This document shows, in pieces, positions 8,757-16,184 of a stretch of DNA of 49,264 nucleotides. Below the pieces are notes generated by a model. It searched no databases, was not told the DNA's origin, and worked only from the letters and a program-made list of their open reading frames with translations. A program made the position numbers and the translations under genes. Source of the DNA: Bryobacterales bacterium. Its GTDB lineage: Bacteria; Acidobacteriota; Terriglobia; Bryobacterales; Bryobacteraceae. Numbering within the stretch: the first letter of the stretch is position 1; every line of letters starts with the position of its first letter. The stretch covers positions 1-49,264 of the forward strand of contig JAFAQY010000062.1 of NCBI GenBank assembly GCA_019261985.1, written 5' to 3'.

Positions 8757-8861
8757 CGAGTGAACCACGGCCGATGATTGCACGTCGGATCTGCGAAATG
8801 GCTCGGTCAATCGCCTTCAGGTCTTTTTCAACCCTGGGTCGTATTCAACCGTCCAGACCAA
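8757..8861 (-). pseudogene. RelE-type toxin, N-terminal remnant with frameshift
   Basis: Starting from a TTG that overlaps the antitoxin's 3' end, the minus strand reads LVWTVEYDP and then, after a one-base frame slip, VEKDLKAIDRAISQ and IRRAI. This is the typical RelE beginning (TVEYDPAVEKDLKAID). It then dissolves into unrelated sequence. It sits where a toxin is expected, directly downstream of the antitoxin. Confidence 0.7.
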
Positions 8862-9063
8862 GGTTCTTGCGCAACTGGCTGGACGTGAGGCCGGGCCGAG
8901 GATCGGCAAGCCGCTCTTGGGCTATGCGCAGATCGTCCACGTCTTCCGGATAGTGCTCGACAACGAAATCGCGCACATAATCCGACAGCGGGATGCCGCG
9001 TGCCTGCGCTGCGGCCGTGAATTGCGCCTCTATCTCTTTCGGCATTTCGAGCGTTACGCTCAT
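8845..9063 (-). CDS. RelB-like antitoxin, now orphan
   Basis: A 72-residue protein. The N-terminal part (MSVTLEMPKEIEAQF, then ARGIPLSDYVRDFVVEHY) suits a DNA-binding dimerisation domain. The C-terminal part (VDDLRIAQERLADPRPGL, then LRKNLGLDG) is the toxin-wrapping tail seen in small RelB/StbD-type antitoxins. Its partner toxin directly downstream is broken, so it no longer needs to neutralise a toxin from this locus. It may still bind its own promoter or cross-neutralise others. Confidence 0.75.
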   Translation of the reverse strand: MSVTLEMPKEIEAQFTAAAQARGIPLSDYVRDFVVEHYPEDVDDLRIAQERLADPRPGLTSSQLRKNLGLDG

Positions 9064-9295
9064 GCCTTCAGACTACGGGAAAACAGGCATTGATGGAACG
9101 CGGACGCTGAGTCCCAAATATTACCGGTTTTGAGACAGCCGTTCGGCGAAGACACACTTCCGCGCGAATTGTCAGGTTTCCACTGGAACTTTCTCTATGT
9201 CATCGATCACGGCCATTGGGAGCTTTTCTCTGCGCAGATAAAGAACGGGACCGGCCGTAGTTCGGCTATTCTGTGTGGTTGGATATAGTCGCTGC

Positions 9296-10153
9296 ATGTC
9301 CGATGGAGCTAGACTTGGCCTTGGCTTTCAGCACGCAGGCCGCATCCGCCGATTCACTGAAGGCACGGCCGCCGTTGCAGTATGGATGATCGTGGGATTG
9401 GTGTTCCGCATGTCAGCCAATGCATACTTATTATTGGGAATTCCAATCGCAATCGGTTTCCAGCGATATGTGCGCCGTGAACCCTTACCAACCATGTGGG
9501 TGCGCAAGGCGACGCCTTTCCACCTCGGTATTGGCGGCATAACGATCGCGATCCTTTTGATGGTTAAGCCGCTAATCGATTTGGCGGATGCGTTCCGCTC
9601 GCGCGAAGGCTTGGCCGTGTGCGTTTGGTTTCTCGTGGCGATGACCGGAGCGTGGCCAGCCGCATATGCCCTGCGCAACTTCCGGCGGGCGAATTTCCGC
9701 GAGCTTCTGATCTGCCTTGCCACGGCGGGTGCGGTGGGATGCGCCATCATGGTGGCCACTGCTTTCGCTCTGCCCGCCAGGCACGATCCGGCATGGGCGA
9801 AGGTGCGCACAGGGCTAGGGTCATTTCTGAATTACGTGCCCGTTATCTTTCTCGTGGAGGAGGTGTGGTTCCGCGGCGTTCTGGATTCCCACCTGCATCA
9901 CCCCGGCGAACGGCGCGGGGCTTTATCGGCCATTTACGTCTCCGCTCTTTGGGGTGTGTGGCACTACCCAATTTCTGCGCAGCCACACCATTTGCGTGAT
10001 CTGCTTCCGACTCTTGCCGCTTTGTTGGCGGTCCACATCGCGATAGGCGCCTTACTCTCGTGGTCGTGGCGCAGAAGTGGGAACTTATTCGTGCCCGGTA
10101 GCGCCCACGCGTTAATCGATGCGGTCCGTAATGCGATGTTCGGACTTGCATGA
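9296..10153 (+). CDS. CPBP-family intramembrane glutamic endopeptidase
   Basis: About 285 residues with several membrane helices. The three family motifs are present: EEVWFRG (Glu188, Glu189, Arg193), a His in GVWHYP (223), and HALID (271-275). These are the catalytic residues of CAAX-protease/bacteriocin-processing (Abi) enzymes. The ATG at 9296 is the preferred start; a GTG at 9275 would add seven residues, and neither has a good ribosome-binding site. It is an isolated gene. Substrates in this family include prenylated proteins, bacteriocin leaders and anti-sigma factors; none can be named here. Confidence 0.85.
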   Translation: MSDGARLGLGFQHAGRIRRFTEGTAAVAVWMIVGLVFRMSANAYLLLGIPIAIGFQRYVRREPLPTMWVRKATPFHLGIGGITIAILLMVKPLIDLADAFRSREGLAVCVWFLVAMTGAWPAAYALRNFRRANFRELLICLATAGAVGCAIMVATAFALPARHDPAWAKVRTGLGSFLNYVPVIFLVEEVWFRGVLDSHLHHPGERRGALSAIYVSALWGVWHYPISAQPHHLRDLLPTLAALLAVHIAIGALLSWSWRRSGNLFVPGSAHALIDAVRNAMFGLA

Positions 10154-10415
10154 CGCCTCGGGTCGCGGATACCAGCGCTCTACTGTCAACTAGCCCGATT
10201 CCCAAGAAACACATAGCAGACTACCGAAGGGCCGCGCCGCGGATTTTACATGGCCGGATTTATCCAGCCGGCGGCGTCCGCGGCTGGTTCATTGGGAGCG
10301 CCCTTGTCTGGCGATCGGTCTGCGATCGGCTTCGCGTGGTGAAGGTTATCGGGGTTTGACAGGGGGTCCCTCCTAAAACCCAAAGGAAGCTTACCGTTGA
10401 TGCCGGACTTATCGA

Positions 10416-11084
10416 CTAACGGTATATGACGCACCCTCGCGCCGCAAGATCGTTGAACCAACTCGGCAATTCAAGCGTGTTTACCCAGCGAAGATCGATC
10501 TTCTCCAGCCGTGGGAGCGCGGTGAGAGTCCGCGGCAGATATTCGAGGGGAGTACCGCGAAGGTCGATTTGCCGCAATTCCAAAAGCCCGGCAATCGCTT
10601 CTGGCAGGCACTTGAGTCTAGTGTTTCTCAAATGCAATTCACGTAATGCCGTAAGCTGCCGGATGGAGGCCGGCAGGCTCGCCAGCGGGTTGTCGGATGC
10701 CCGCAGCTCGATCAGGCCGTACATCTCGCATACGCATTCGGGCAGAGTTTCGAATGCATTCCCGCTGATGTTCAAATAGCGCAGCCGCTTCAGACGCGCC
10801 AACGGCGGGGGCAGCGACGTGAGCTGGTTGTCATGAAGGTAGAGAAAATCCGAGAGAGCGTCAAGATCGCCGAGGCTGTCGGGAAGGGCCCGAAGGCGGT
10901 TGTGTCCGAGATCGAGCATGCGAAGTCGCTTAAGACGACCGATTTTCGCCGATACCTCGGTCAGATCGTTGTCGGCCAACACGAGCGTCTCGAGGTCGAG
11001 CTGTCCCCATACAGATTCAGGGACATGACCGAGCCGCTGCTTCCACAAATTGAGATTCGGCGGCGGCTCACACACGGAGGCCAT
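10416..11084 (-). CDS. Leucine-rich repeat protein
   Basis: About 222 residues made almost wholly of LRR units of 22-24 residues (for example LETLVLADNDLTEVS, LRMLDLGHNRLRALP, LRYLNISGNAFETLP, LRELHLRNTRLKCLP, LRQIDLRGTPLEYLP), the LxxLxLxxN pattern. There is no signal peptide or membrane helix, so it is probably a cytosolic binding scaffold. The ATG at 11084 (MASVCEPPPNLNLWKQRL) was chosen; the frame runs upstream to 11144 without conserved character. A damaged partial copy lies at 5754-6013. Confidence 0.85.
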   Translation of the reverse strand: MASVCEPPPNLNLWKQRLGHVPESVWGQLDLETLVLADNDLTEVSAKIGRLKRLRMLDLGHNRLRALPDSLGDLDALSDFLYLHDNQLTSLPPPLARLKRLRYLNISGNAFETLPECVCEMYGLIELRASDNPLASLPASIRQLTALRELHLRNTRLKCLPEAIAGLLELRQIDLRGTPLEYLPRTLTALPRLEKIDLRWVNTLELPSWFNDLAARGCVIYR

Positions 11085-11150
11085 TCTAGCGCTTCGCGCG
11101 GCATTTACATCACGGATCTCACCGCGCGCAGCTTTCGGCGTCACTCTTTT

Positions 11151-11885
11151 TTATTCGTTAAGCACGGCCCGAACGTCGGATTCGTACTCATCCTTCTCAT
11201 AAAGGCCGCGGTGGGTAGCGGCAATGCGTCCGGACCTGTCGATGATCAGCGTCATCGGCACAGATTCGATTCCGCCGAAGGCGCGCGCGACGTCAGCATT
11301 GCCGATCATCACGGGATAGTTCACGTGCCTCGCCTCGATGAAAGGTTTAACGGATTTCCAGCCATCCTCGTCGACGGAAACCCCGATCACTTGAACGCCG
11401 CGATCCCCGTACGCCTGCTGAAAGTCGACGAGCGATGGCACTTCGGCTCGGCAAGGAACGCACCAAGTAGCCCAGAAGTTCAGCAGAACCACGGTGCCGC
11501 GGAAGTCGGAGAGCTTGACGGCTCGGCCGAAAGCGTCACTCAACGTAAAATCGGGAGCCATGGCGCGGCCTCCGGGTTTCACGAACACGTTTGTGGGCAC
11601 GGAGCCGGATCGGCTTTCCGTGAACAACTGACGCAGGCTGCTCGATTCAGCCACGCATGCAGACACGCAGCGTTGAGCCAACGTTCGCCCAGCGGGCAAG
11701 GCCGCCAACGATGCGGTGCCGGCCAGCGCGCCCACCACCACGGGCAGCCACGCCCGGCTGCGCGGCGGTTTAGAGAGTCTCGCCCGCTGAAAACGCGCGA
11801 AAGCACTGTTGATGTCCGGCCGCCATTCCTCGCCGGGCAGGCGCCGTTCCATCAGATCCTCGATCCAGCGTTCGACGTTTTGCAT
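11151..11885 (-). CDS. Membrane-anchored TlpA/ResA-like thioredoxin
   Basis: A 244-residue protein with a cytosolic N-terminus (1-44), one membrane helix (about 46-64) and an extracytoplasmic redoxin domain (about 108-244). The redox centre is WCVPC (141-145) after FWAT, and the cis-proline is in ESVPMTLIID (Pro210). An extra CxxxC (73 and 77) sits just outside the membrane. It probably reduces or oxidises cell-envelope disulfides. The ATG at 11885 lies one base after the sigma-factor stop, with AAGGGAAG ahead of it; the ATG at 11900 would overlap the sigma gene. The short soluble N-terminus before the helix is where anti-sigma factors of this layout bind sigma. Confidence 0.85.
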   Translation of the reverse strand: MQNVERWIEDLMERRLPGEEWRPDINSAFARFQRARLSKPPRSRAWLPVVVGALAGTASLAALPAGRTLAQRCVSACVAESSSLRQLFTESRSGSVPTNVFVKPGGRAMAPDFTLSDAFGRAVKLSDFRGTVVLLNFWATWCVPCRAEVPSLVDFQQAYGDRGVQVIGVSVDEDGWKSVKPFIEARHVNYPVMIGNADVARAFGGIESVPMTLIIDRSGRIAATHRGLYEKDEYESDVRAVLNE

Positions 11886-11886
11886 G

Positions 11887-12423
11887 TCACTTCCCTTCAT
11901 AGCGGCGGATGTACTCCTTTCGAAAAGCTTGTTGCGCGCGGCTCAGAAACGTGCCAACGGATTTAGGGTTCAAGCCGAGCGTCGACGCCAGCTCTTCATA
12001 GCTAAGGCCCTGCCCGCGCAGCAGCAGAAGCTCCGCATGCCGGGAGTCCAGCGCGCCCAGCACCACGTCAACCCGCCTCTGCTCCTCCCGCGCGGCGAAG
12101 AGTTCTTCGGGGGTCGGCGTCTTGCGAACCAGCGAGAAAAGCCGCTCATGGCGCTCCCGGCGTGTTCGATGCCGGAGCTCATTCAGTCCGGCCCGCACCG
12201 CCGCCCGATATAACCATGCGCCGGTGTTCTCGCTTTGAGCTTTGGGTGTGCGGGACCATTTCAGCATCACCTCCACGGCGAGTTCCTCGGCGCGGGCCGG
12301 GTCCCGGATCACGCCCGCAATCACCCGGGCAATGCGCCCGTATTGGGCATGAAAAACGTCTTCGATATCCGGCCCGGTTTCCCTAGCTTTCGTGTCTAGC
12401 AGCGTTTCGCTTAAAGCGTCCAC
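11887..12423 (-). CDS. ECF-type sigma factor
   Basis: About 178 residues. Region 2 is recognisable in YGRIARVIAGVIRDPARAEE, then LAVEVMLKWSR, and region 4 in LDSRHAELLLLRGQGLSYEE and LASTLGLNPKSVGTFLSRAQ. It directs RNA polymerase to an alternative promoter set. The start is assigned to GTG 12423; the open frame extends further but overlaps the peroxiredoxin gene antisense-free region and lacks sigma character. It is followed after one base by a membrane thioredoxin gene, suggesting that its activity is tied to envelope redox state. Confidence 0.8.
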   Translation of the reverse strand: MDALSETLLDTKARETGPDIEDVFHAQYGRIARVIAGVIRDPARAEELAVEVMLKWSRTPKAQSENTGAWLYRAAVRAGLNELRHRTRRERHERLFSLVRKTPTPEELFAAREEQRRVDVVLGALDSRHAELLLLRGQGLSYEELASTLGLNPKSVGTFLSRAQQAFRKEYIRRYEGK

Positions 12424-12463
12424 GCTAGTACAACACCGGCCGCCGGAGTTTTGTGACAGCGCG

Positions 12464-12910
12464 TCACTTTCCAAGCGATTCCAGCACCGCGGCGACGTGG
12501 TCCGGCACCTTGACCTTGGGAAAAATCTTCGCGATCTTGCCGTCGGGCCCAACCACGAACGTGCTGCGCTCGATGCCCATGTACGTCCGCCCGTACATGC
12601 TCTTCTCTTTCCATACTCCGTAGGCTTCGGCAATCGAATGATCGGGGTCGGGCACCAGCGTGAAAGGCAGGCCGTATTTCGCCGCGAAGCGCGTCTGTGC
12701 CTCGGTTGTGTCGGGTGAGATGCCGACGATTTCCGCATTCAGCTTCGCGAATTGTTTGGAGGCGTCGCGGAATTCGCAGGATTCCTTCGTGCATCCAGGC
12801 GTATCGGCCTTGGGGAAGAAGTACACAACCACGCTTTTGCCTTTGAGCTTCGATAGCTGAAAGTCGCCGCCGCGGATCTCGGGCGCCCGCGCGCCGATTT
12901 GGAGACTCAT
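12464..12910 (-). CDS. bcp: Thioredoxin-dependent peroxiredoxin, BCP/PrxQ type
   Basis: A 148-residue cytosolic peroxidase reducing hydrogen and organic peroxides. The peroxidatic Cys40 is in ADTPGCTKESCEFRD and the resolving Cys45 is five residues later, the BCP/PrxQ spacing. FVVGPDGKI near residues 118-126 is also typical. The ATG at 12910 gives the family's usual length. It is divergent from the cytochrome c gene and upstream of the ECF sigma gene on the same strand. Confidence 0.93.
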   Translation of the reverse strand: MSLQIGARAPEIRGGDFQLSKLKGKSVVVYFFPKADTPGCTKESCEFRDASKQFAKLNAEIVGISPDTTEAQTRFAAKYGLPFTLVPDPDHSIAEAYGVWKEKSMYGRTYMGIERSTFVVGPDGKIAKIFPKVKVPDHVAAVLESLGK

Positions 12911-12952
12911 ATGCGGTGATTGTAGACTATAAGGAGTGTCTCCGGAGCGCCA

Positions 12953-13270
12953 ATGAAGAAAAGCATGGTAGCTGCGGCGTTGCTGGCCTGTGTGTCTGCC
13001 TTCGGCGCCGGTGATGCGGAGAAAGGCAAGGACGTCTTCGAGCAAAATTGCGGAGTCTGCCATAACGCGGACAGTACGGAGCGGAAGATGGGCCCCGGAT
13101 TGAAAGGCCTGTTCAAGAAGGCGGAGTTGCCGAACAAGAAGAAGGTTACGGATGCGAACGTGCTCGATTTCATCAACAAGGGCAGTTCCGAAAAAGGCAT
13201 GCCCGGTTTCGCCGATCAGTTGACCGATCAGGAAAAGACCGATTTGATAGCGTACTTAAAGACGTTGTAG
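12953..13270 (+). CDS. Small class I cytochrome c
   Basis: A 105-residue exported protein with a signal peptide (MKKSMVAAALLACVSAFGAG) and one haem-binding CGVCH (33-37). GPGLKGLF follows, and MPGF (Met83) provides the axial ligand. The C-terminal helix is DLIAYLKTL. It is a periplasmic electron carrier of the mitochondrial-like c-type family. It has its own ribosome-binding site (CCGGAG) and stands just before tRNA-Glu. Confidence 0.93.
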   Translation: MKKSMVAAALLACVSAFGAGDAEKGKDVFEQNCGVCHNADSTERKMGPGLKGLFKKAELPNKKKVTDANVLDFINKGSSEKGMPGFADQLTDQEKTDLIAYLKTL

Positions 13271-13283
13271 TTTCCTGGAAAAC

Positions 13284-13361
13284 GTCCCCATCGTCTAGCC
13301 CGGCCTAGGACATCGCCCTTTCACGGCGGTAACGGGGGTTCGAATCCCCCTGGGGACGCCA
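13284..13361 (+). tRNA. tRNA-Glu (UUC)
   Basis: A full cloverleaf: the acceptor GTCCCCA pairs with TGGGGAC, the anticodon stem CGCC/GGCG encloses the loop CTTTCAC with anticodon TTC, and the T arm holds GGTTCGAATCC. CCA is encoded at 13359-13361. Confidence 0.95.
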
Positions 13362-13380
13362 ACACTCTACAACCTGACAA

Positions 13381-13560
13381 TTACGCCAGCGGATTTCGCC
13401 AGCGCAATCTGCCAAATCGCCCAAAGTCATTGTCGGTCGAGCACAGCTCTGCGCTATGTTCGATCGCCAGAGCGGCCAGATGGGCATCCGACGTAAGATT
13501 GCCCGCCGTTCCTAGCGGCAAAACCAAGTCGCGCAAGGTGCGCAGATGATGCGGGGTTGG
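13381..13560 (-). pseudogene. VapC-type PIN-domain toxin, C-terminal remnant
   Basis: The end of a PIN nuclease: LGTAGNLTSDAHLAALAIEH, then SAELCSTDNDFGRFGRLRW. The third and fourth acidic residues of the PIN active site (Asp in SDAH and in TDND) are present. The open frame continues to 13659 but shows no PIN N-terminus, so the first acidic residues and about 80 residues are missing. No antitoxin is adjacent. It begins 20 bases beyond the tRNA-Glu gene. Confidence 0.7.
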
Positions 13561-13813
13561 CTGGCACGCCGAAACGCAAGGACGATCATTTTCGAACGGA
13601 TAGTTTCCGAGCCAATTCCTCATCCTCAATGGCAGCCGCCGCCTGAAGTGCTTTGTCACATCGGATATTCAGTTCTCAGCCCATAGAAAACGTCTTTTGA
13701 ACGAAGGGGCGACTTGGCTGCTTCGCTTGCGTCAGGCCGGCTGTTATTCGCGTGACCGTTGTTCTCACACCTGCATCCTAGCACCACAATTCATGCTGTC
13801 ATGATTGCCTTCT

Positions 13814-13917
13814 GGTGGAGCAGGCTTCAGCCTGCGACGGGTGCTTCAGCACCCGTGCCGAAGCGGAGGCTAAAGCCTCCGTTGCAGGCTAAAGCCGGGC
13901 TAAAGCCTGCTCCACCC
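13814..13917. repeat. REP-like palindrome cluster
   Basis: Hairpin units GCAGGCTTCAGCCTGC, CGGGTGCTTCAGCACCCG, GGAGGCTAAAGCCTCC and GGCTAAAGCC twice. The outermost arms, GGTGGAGCAGG and CCTGCTCCACC, are complementary, so the whole 104 bases can fold as one large cruciform. Confidence 0.85.
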
Positions 13918-13944
13918 ATGCTCGTCTACGAGATCGATCCCTAC

Positions 13945-14433
13945 CTACTTCTCGGTCAACTCCGCCACAGTCCCGTCCACATCCTCTAGCCGGAGCACGA
14001 CCGACTTGCGGCGGTCGATGGCGGACTCGGGCAATTCGAAGCGCGCGCCGGTCATGCGATCCAGCGTCTTCATGGGCGGGACCTTGTCTCGGAGCGCTAA
14101 CACATCGTTGAAGTGCGGACCGATAAGCTTTTGGGCTTTGAAAAGGTTGTCGATATCGCTGCGGGAGGCCGCCAGTCCTTCCACCGTGTGGCCGTCGGGC
14201 GGCGTTACCTTCAGCCGTACATCGTTGACCACAAAAGGCACCCCGGAAGGATTGGTGACGCGGAAATCGGCCACTACGAGAGACGCTTCCGGCCCCAGCG
14301 CCAGCACGCGAACTTTTAAGATGTTGCCGGTCAGCTCCAGGTGCGCGCTTTTGGTTCCGAACCAGATGAACGAAACCGCGATGGCGACGGCGGCGAGGCC
14401 GACGCCGAGGAAGATCCAAAACTGTTTGGTCAT
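13945..14433 (-). CDS. Conserved membrane-anchored protein of unknown function
   Basis: 162 residues with one N-terminal helix (FWIFLGVGLAAVAIAVSFIW) and an extracytoplasmic domain rich in beta strands (LVVADFRVTNPSGVPFVV, DVRLKVTPPDG). This resembles the LEA14/FxLYD type of all-beta fold, but I cannot assign it firmly. It begins three bases after the stop of the AI-2E-family gene, so they are cotranscribed. Confidence 0.65.
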   Translation of the reverse strand: MTKQFWIFLGVGLAAVAIAVSFIWFGTKSAHLELTGNILKVRVLALGPEASLVVADFRVTNPSGVPFVVNDVRLKVTPPDGHTVEGLAASRSDIDNLFKAQKLIGPHFNDVLALRDKVPPMKTLDRMTGARFELPESAIDRRKSVVLRLEDVDGTVAELTEK

Positions 14434-14436
14434 CGA

Positions 14437-15597
14437 TCAGTCTCCAAGCAGCCGGCCGTAGGGCTGGAGCCTGGATACGTTATCGCACAAAGTTTTCAGC
14501 GCCGCGGTCAGCGGAATCGCGAGCAGCAACCCGACGGCGCCCCACATCATGCCCCAAAACATCAGCGCGATTGTGCCCACTAGAGGGTTCAGGTGCACGC
14601 GCGAGCCGACAAACTTCGGATACAAAAGGTTCAACGCCAGCAAGTGCAGGATCGCGACGCTGGCGATTAGAAAGACGTAGACAGCGGGTTCTCGCGTAAC
14701 AGGCAGCGCGGCAAGCACCGGCGGAAGCATCGCGAGCGGCAGGCCGATATACGGAATCAGGCTGAGAAACCCGCTCAACGGGCCGATCATGATCCAGTAC
14801 GGCAGCTTCACCACGGCAAACAGGATGCTGCTCGCGATACTCAACACAATGCCCAGCAGGAAATTGCCGATTACGTAGGCGCGAACCATATCGGCCAGGC
14901 CGTCAATCGCCTTTGTGATCGTGTAGCGCGCGTCGCCTTCAAACATCACCAGAAGGCGAGAACGAACATGGTCGCGCCAGCTCAAGATGAAATACACCAG
15001 GAACGGCACGAAGGAAGCCATAAGCAGCACGTCGAAATAGTCGCGCAGATAGCCGTACGCAAATGCCAGCAGCGGCGGAGTCTCCGGCCTCACCCGGACT
15101 TCTTGAATGGGCGGAGGCGTGGCGTTGGTGTTGGTATCCGGCTGCTTCTTCCGGTTGGAGCGGGAGGATGGCGCCGGCACAGGCTGAGGTGTCTGCGGGG
15201 GACCCTCTCGAAATCTGCGCGGAATTATGGTTTGGGAAATCCGCTGTTCCACATCATCCACCCGCGCCGCGGCGTTATCCACGATTTCATTGATGCGGCT
15301 GCTGTACGTCGGTAAATCCTGAACCATTAACTGCCCTTCGCTGTAAAGCCCGAGCCCGGCCAGATAAAGGACAAGCAAAGAAATACTACATACGACAAAG
15401 CTCGCCAAGCCTCTTGGAAGGCGCAGCTTCATGAACAGATCCACCAGCGGTTCCAGCAGGAACGCGATCATCGCGGCGATGGTGACGGTGATGAAAAAAA
15501 GCCTACCGTAATACAACAGCGCCACCGCCGCGGCGGCGGCCAGAACGTTCAGGCCGGTTTGGACCGATCTTTGCGCCGGAGTGGTTGGAGTGTACAC
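14437..15597 (-). CDS. AI-2E-family (PerM-like) transporter
   Basis: About 386 residues. Two or three helices open the protein, a variable loop rich in Pro, Gln and Asn follows, and then come the conserved features: FVPFLVYFIL, the ARAYVIGNFLLGI-like segment (VRAYVIGNFLLGIVLS), PYIGLPLAMLPPV and LNPLVGTIALMFWG. The family includes exporters of small molecules, Na+/H+ antiporters and the proposed AI-2 exporter; substrate unknown here. I take the GTG at 15597, preceded by AGAAGG; a TTG at 15669 would extend it across the ruvX start and its promoter. It is divergent from ruvX. Confidence 0.85.
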   Translation of the reverse strand: MYTPTTPAQRSVQTGLNVLAAAAAVALLYYGRLFFITVTIAAMIAFLLEPLVDLFMKLRLPRGLASFVVCSISLLVLYLAGLGLYSEGQLMVQDLPTYSSRINEIVDNAAARVDDVEQRISQTIIPRRFREGPPQTPQPVPAPSSRSNRKKQPDTNTNATPPPIQEVRVRPETPPLLAFAYGYLRDYFDVLLMASFVPFLVYFILSWRDHVRSRLLVMFEGDARYTITKAIDGLADMVRAYVIGNFLLGIVLSIASSILFAVVKLPYWIMIGPLSGFLSLIPYIGLPLAMLPPVLAALPVTREPAVYVFLIASVAILHLLALNLLYPKFVGSRVHLNPLVGTIALMFWGMMWGAVGLLLAIPLTAALKTLCDNVSRLQPYGRLLGD

Positions 15598-15642
15598 GAC
15601 CCTTCTTCCGCTGAATCTGCCGGGAGACCCGCTTGCCTTCAC

Positions 15643-15648
15643 TATAAT
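15643..15648 (+). promoter_or_regulatory. Putative -10 element for ruvX
   Basis: A perfect TATAAT ten bases before the ruvX GTG, in the divergent gap to the transporter gene. No good -35 hexamer lies at the right distance. The closeness to the start would give a very short or absent 5' leader. Confidence 0.4.
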
Positions 15649-15657
15649 TGGAGTGGC

Positions 15658-16125
15658 GTGGATTTCCAAGCAAATTCCGAGCCAAAACGAATTTTGGCGC
15701 TCGATTTAGGAAAAAAACGCATCGGGTTGGCATTGAGCGACCCGCTTGGTATCACTGCTCAAGGATTGCCGACGCTCCAGCGGACAAACATTCGCGAGGA
15801 TCTAGCGGCGCTGTCAAAACTCGCCTGGGAAAATGAAGTCGGCTTCATATTAATCGGTCATCCTCTCCATATGAGCGGGCGAGAGGGCCGGCAGGCCGAG
15901 TACACCCGCGAGTTCGCGGAACGGCTGGCGAATTGCACCGGCTTAGAAGTGCGGCTCTGGGACGAGCGGCTCACGACCGTCGAGGCCGAGCGGGTGCTGA
16001 AAGAGAGCGGAATCAGCATTTCCAAACGCGCCAAAGCGGTGGATAAACTCGCCGCCCAGATTCTGCTGCAGAGTTTTTTGGGTTCAGCGCACGGCGGCTG
16101 GCATGGGACGCCAAGCAGCGCGTAA
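15658..16125 (+). CDS. ruvX: Putative pre-16S rRNA nuclease / Holliday junction resolvase YqgF
   Basis: 155 residues with an RNase H fold. Motifs are LALDLGKKRIGLALSDP at the N-terminus (first acidic residue), ILIGHPLHMSGREG in the middle, WDERLTT, and the C-terminal AVDKLAAQILLQSFL (last acidic residue). The product processes the 5' end of 16S rRNA. The usual GxPxxxxG loop is HPLHMSGREG. GTG at 15658 is the start. It is followed by mltG, a common neighbour. Confidence 0.93.
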   Translation: MDFQANSEPKRILALDLGKKRIGLALSDPLGITAQGLPTLQRTNIREDLAALSKLAWENEVGFILIGHPLHMSGREGRQAEYTREFAERLANCTGLEVRLWDERLTTVEAERVLKESGISISKRAKAVDKLAAQILLQSFLGSAHGGWHGTPSSA

Positions 16126-16184
16126 GCTAGCGATCCGACCGCGCCGGCCAGTGTGCGCGCCGGATTTTTAAAGAGGACGCATCG

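Noticed and set aside
10833-11966. 377-codon plus-strand open frame
   Set aside because: Antisense to the LRR and thioredoxin genes, which have clear domains.
12453-12467. GTGAC/GTCAC palindrome as a sigma operator
   Set aside because: It overlaps the peroxiredoxin stop codon and has only five-base arms; chance is likely.
13814-13917. Possible CRISPR array
   Set aside because: The repeats are short palindromes of differing sequence without constant spacer length, and no cas genes are present.
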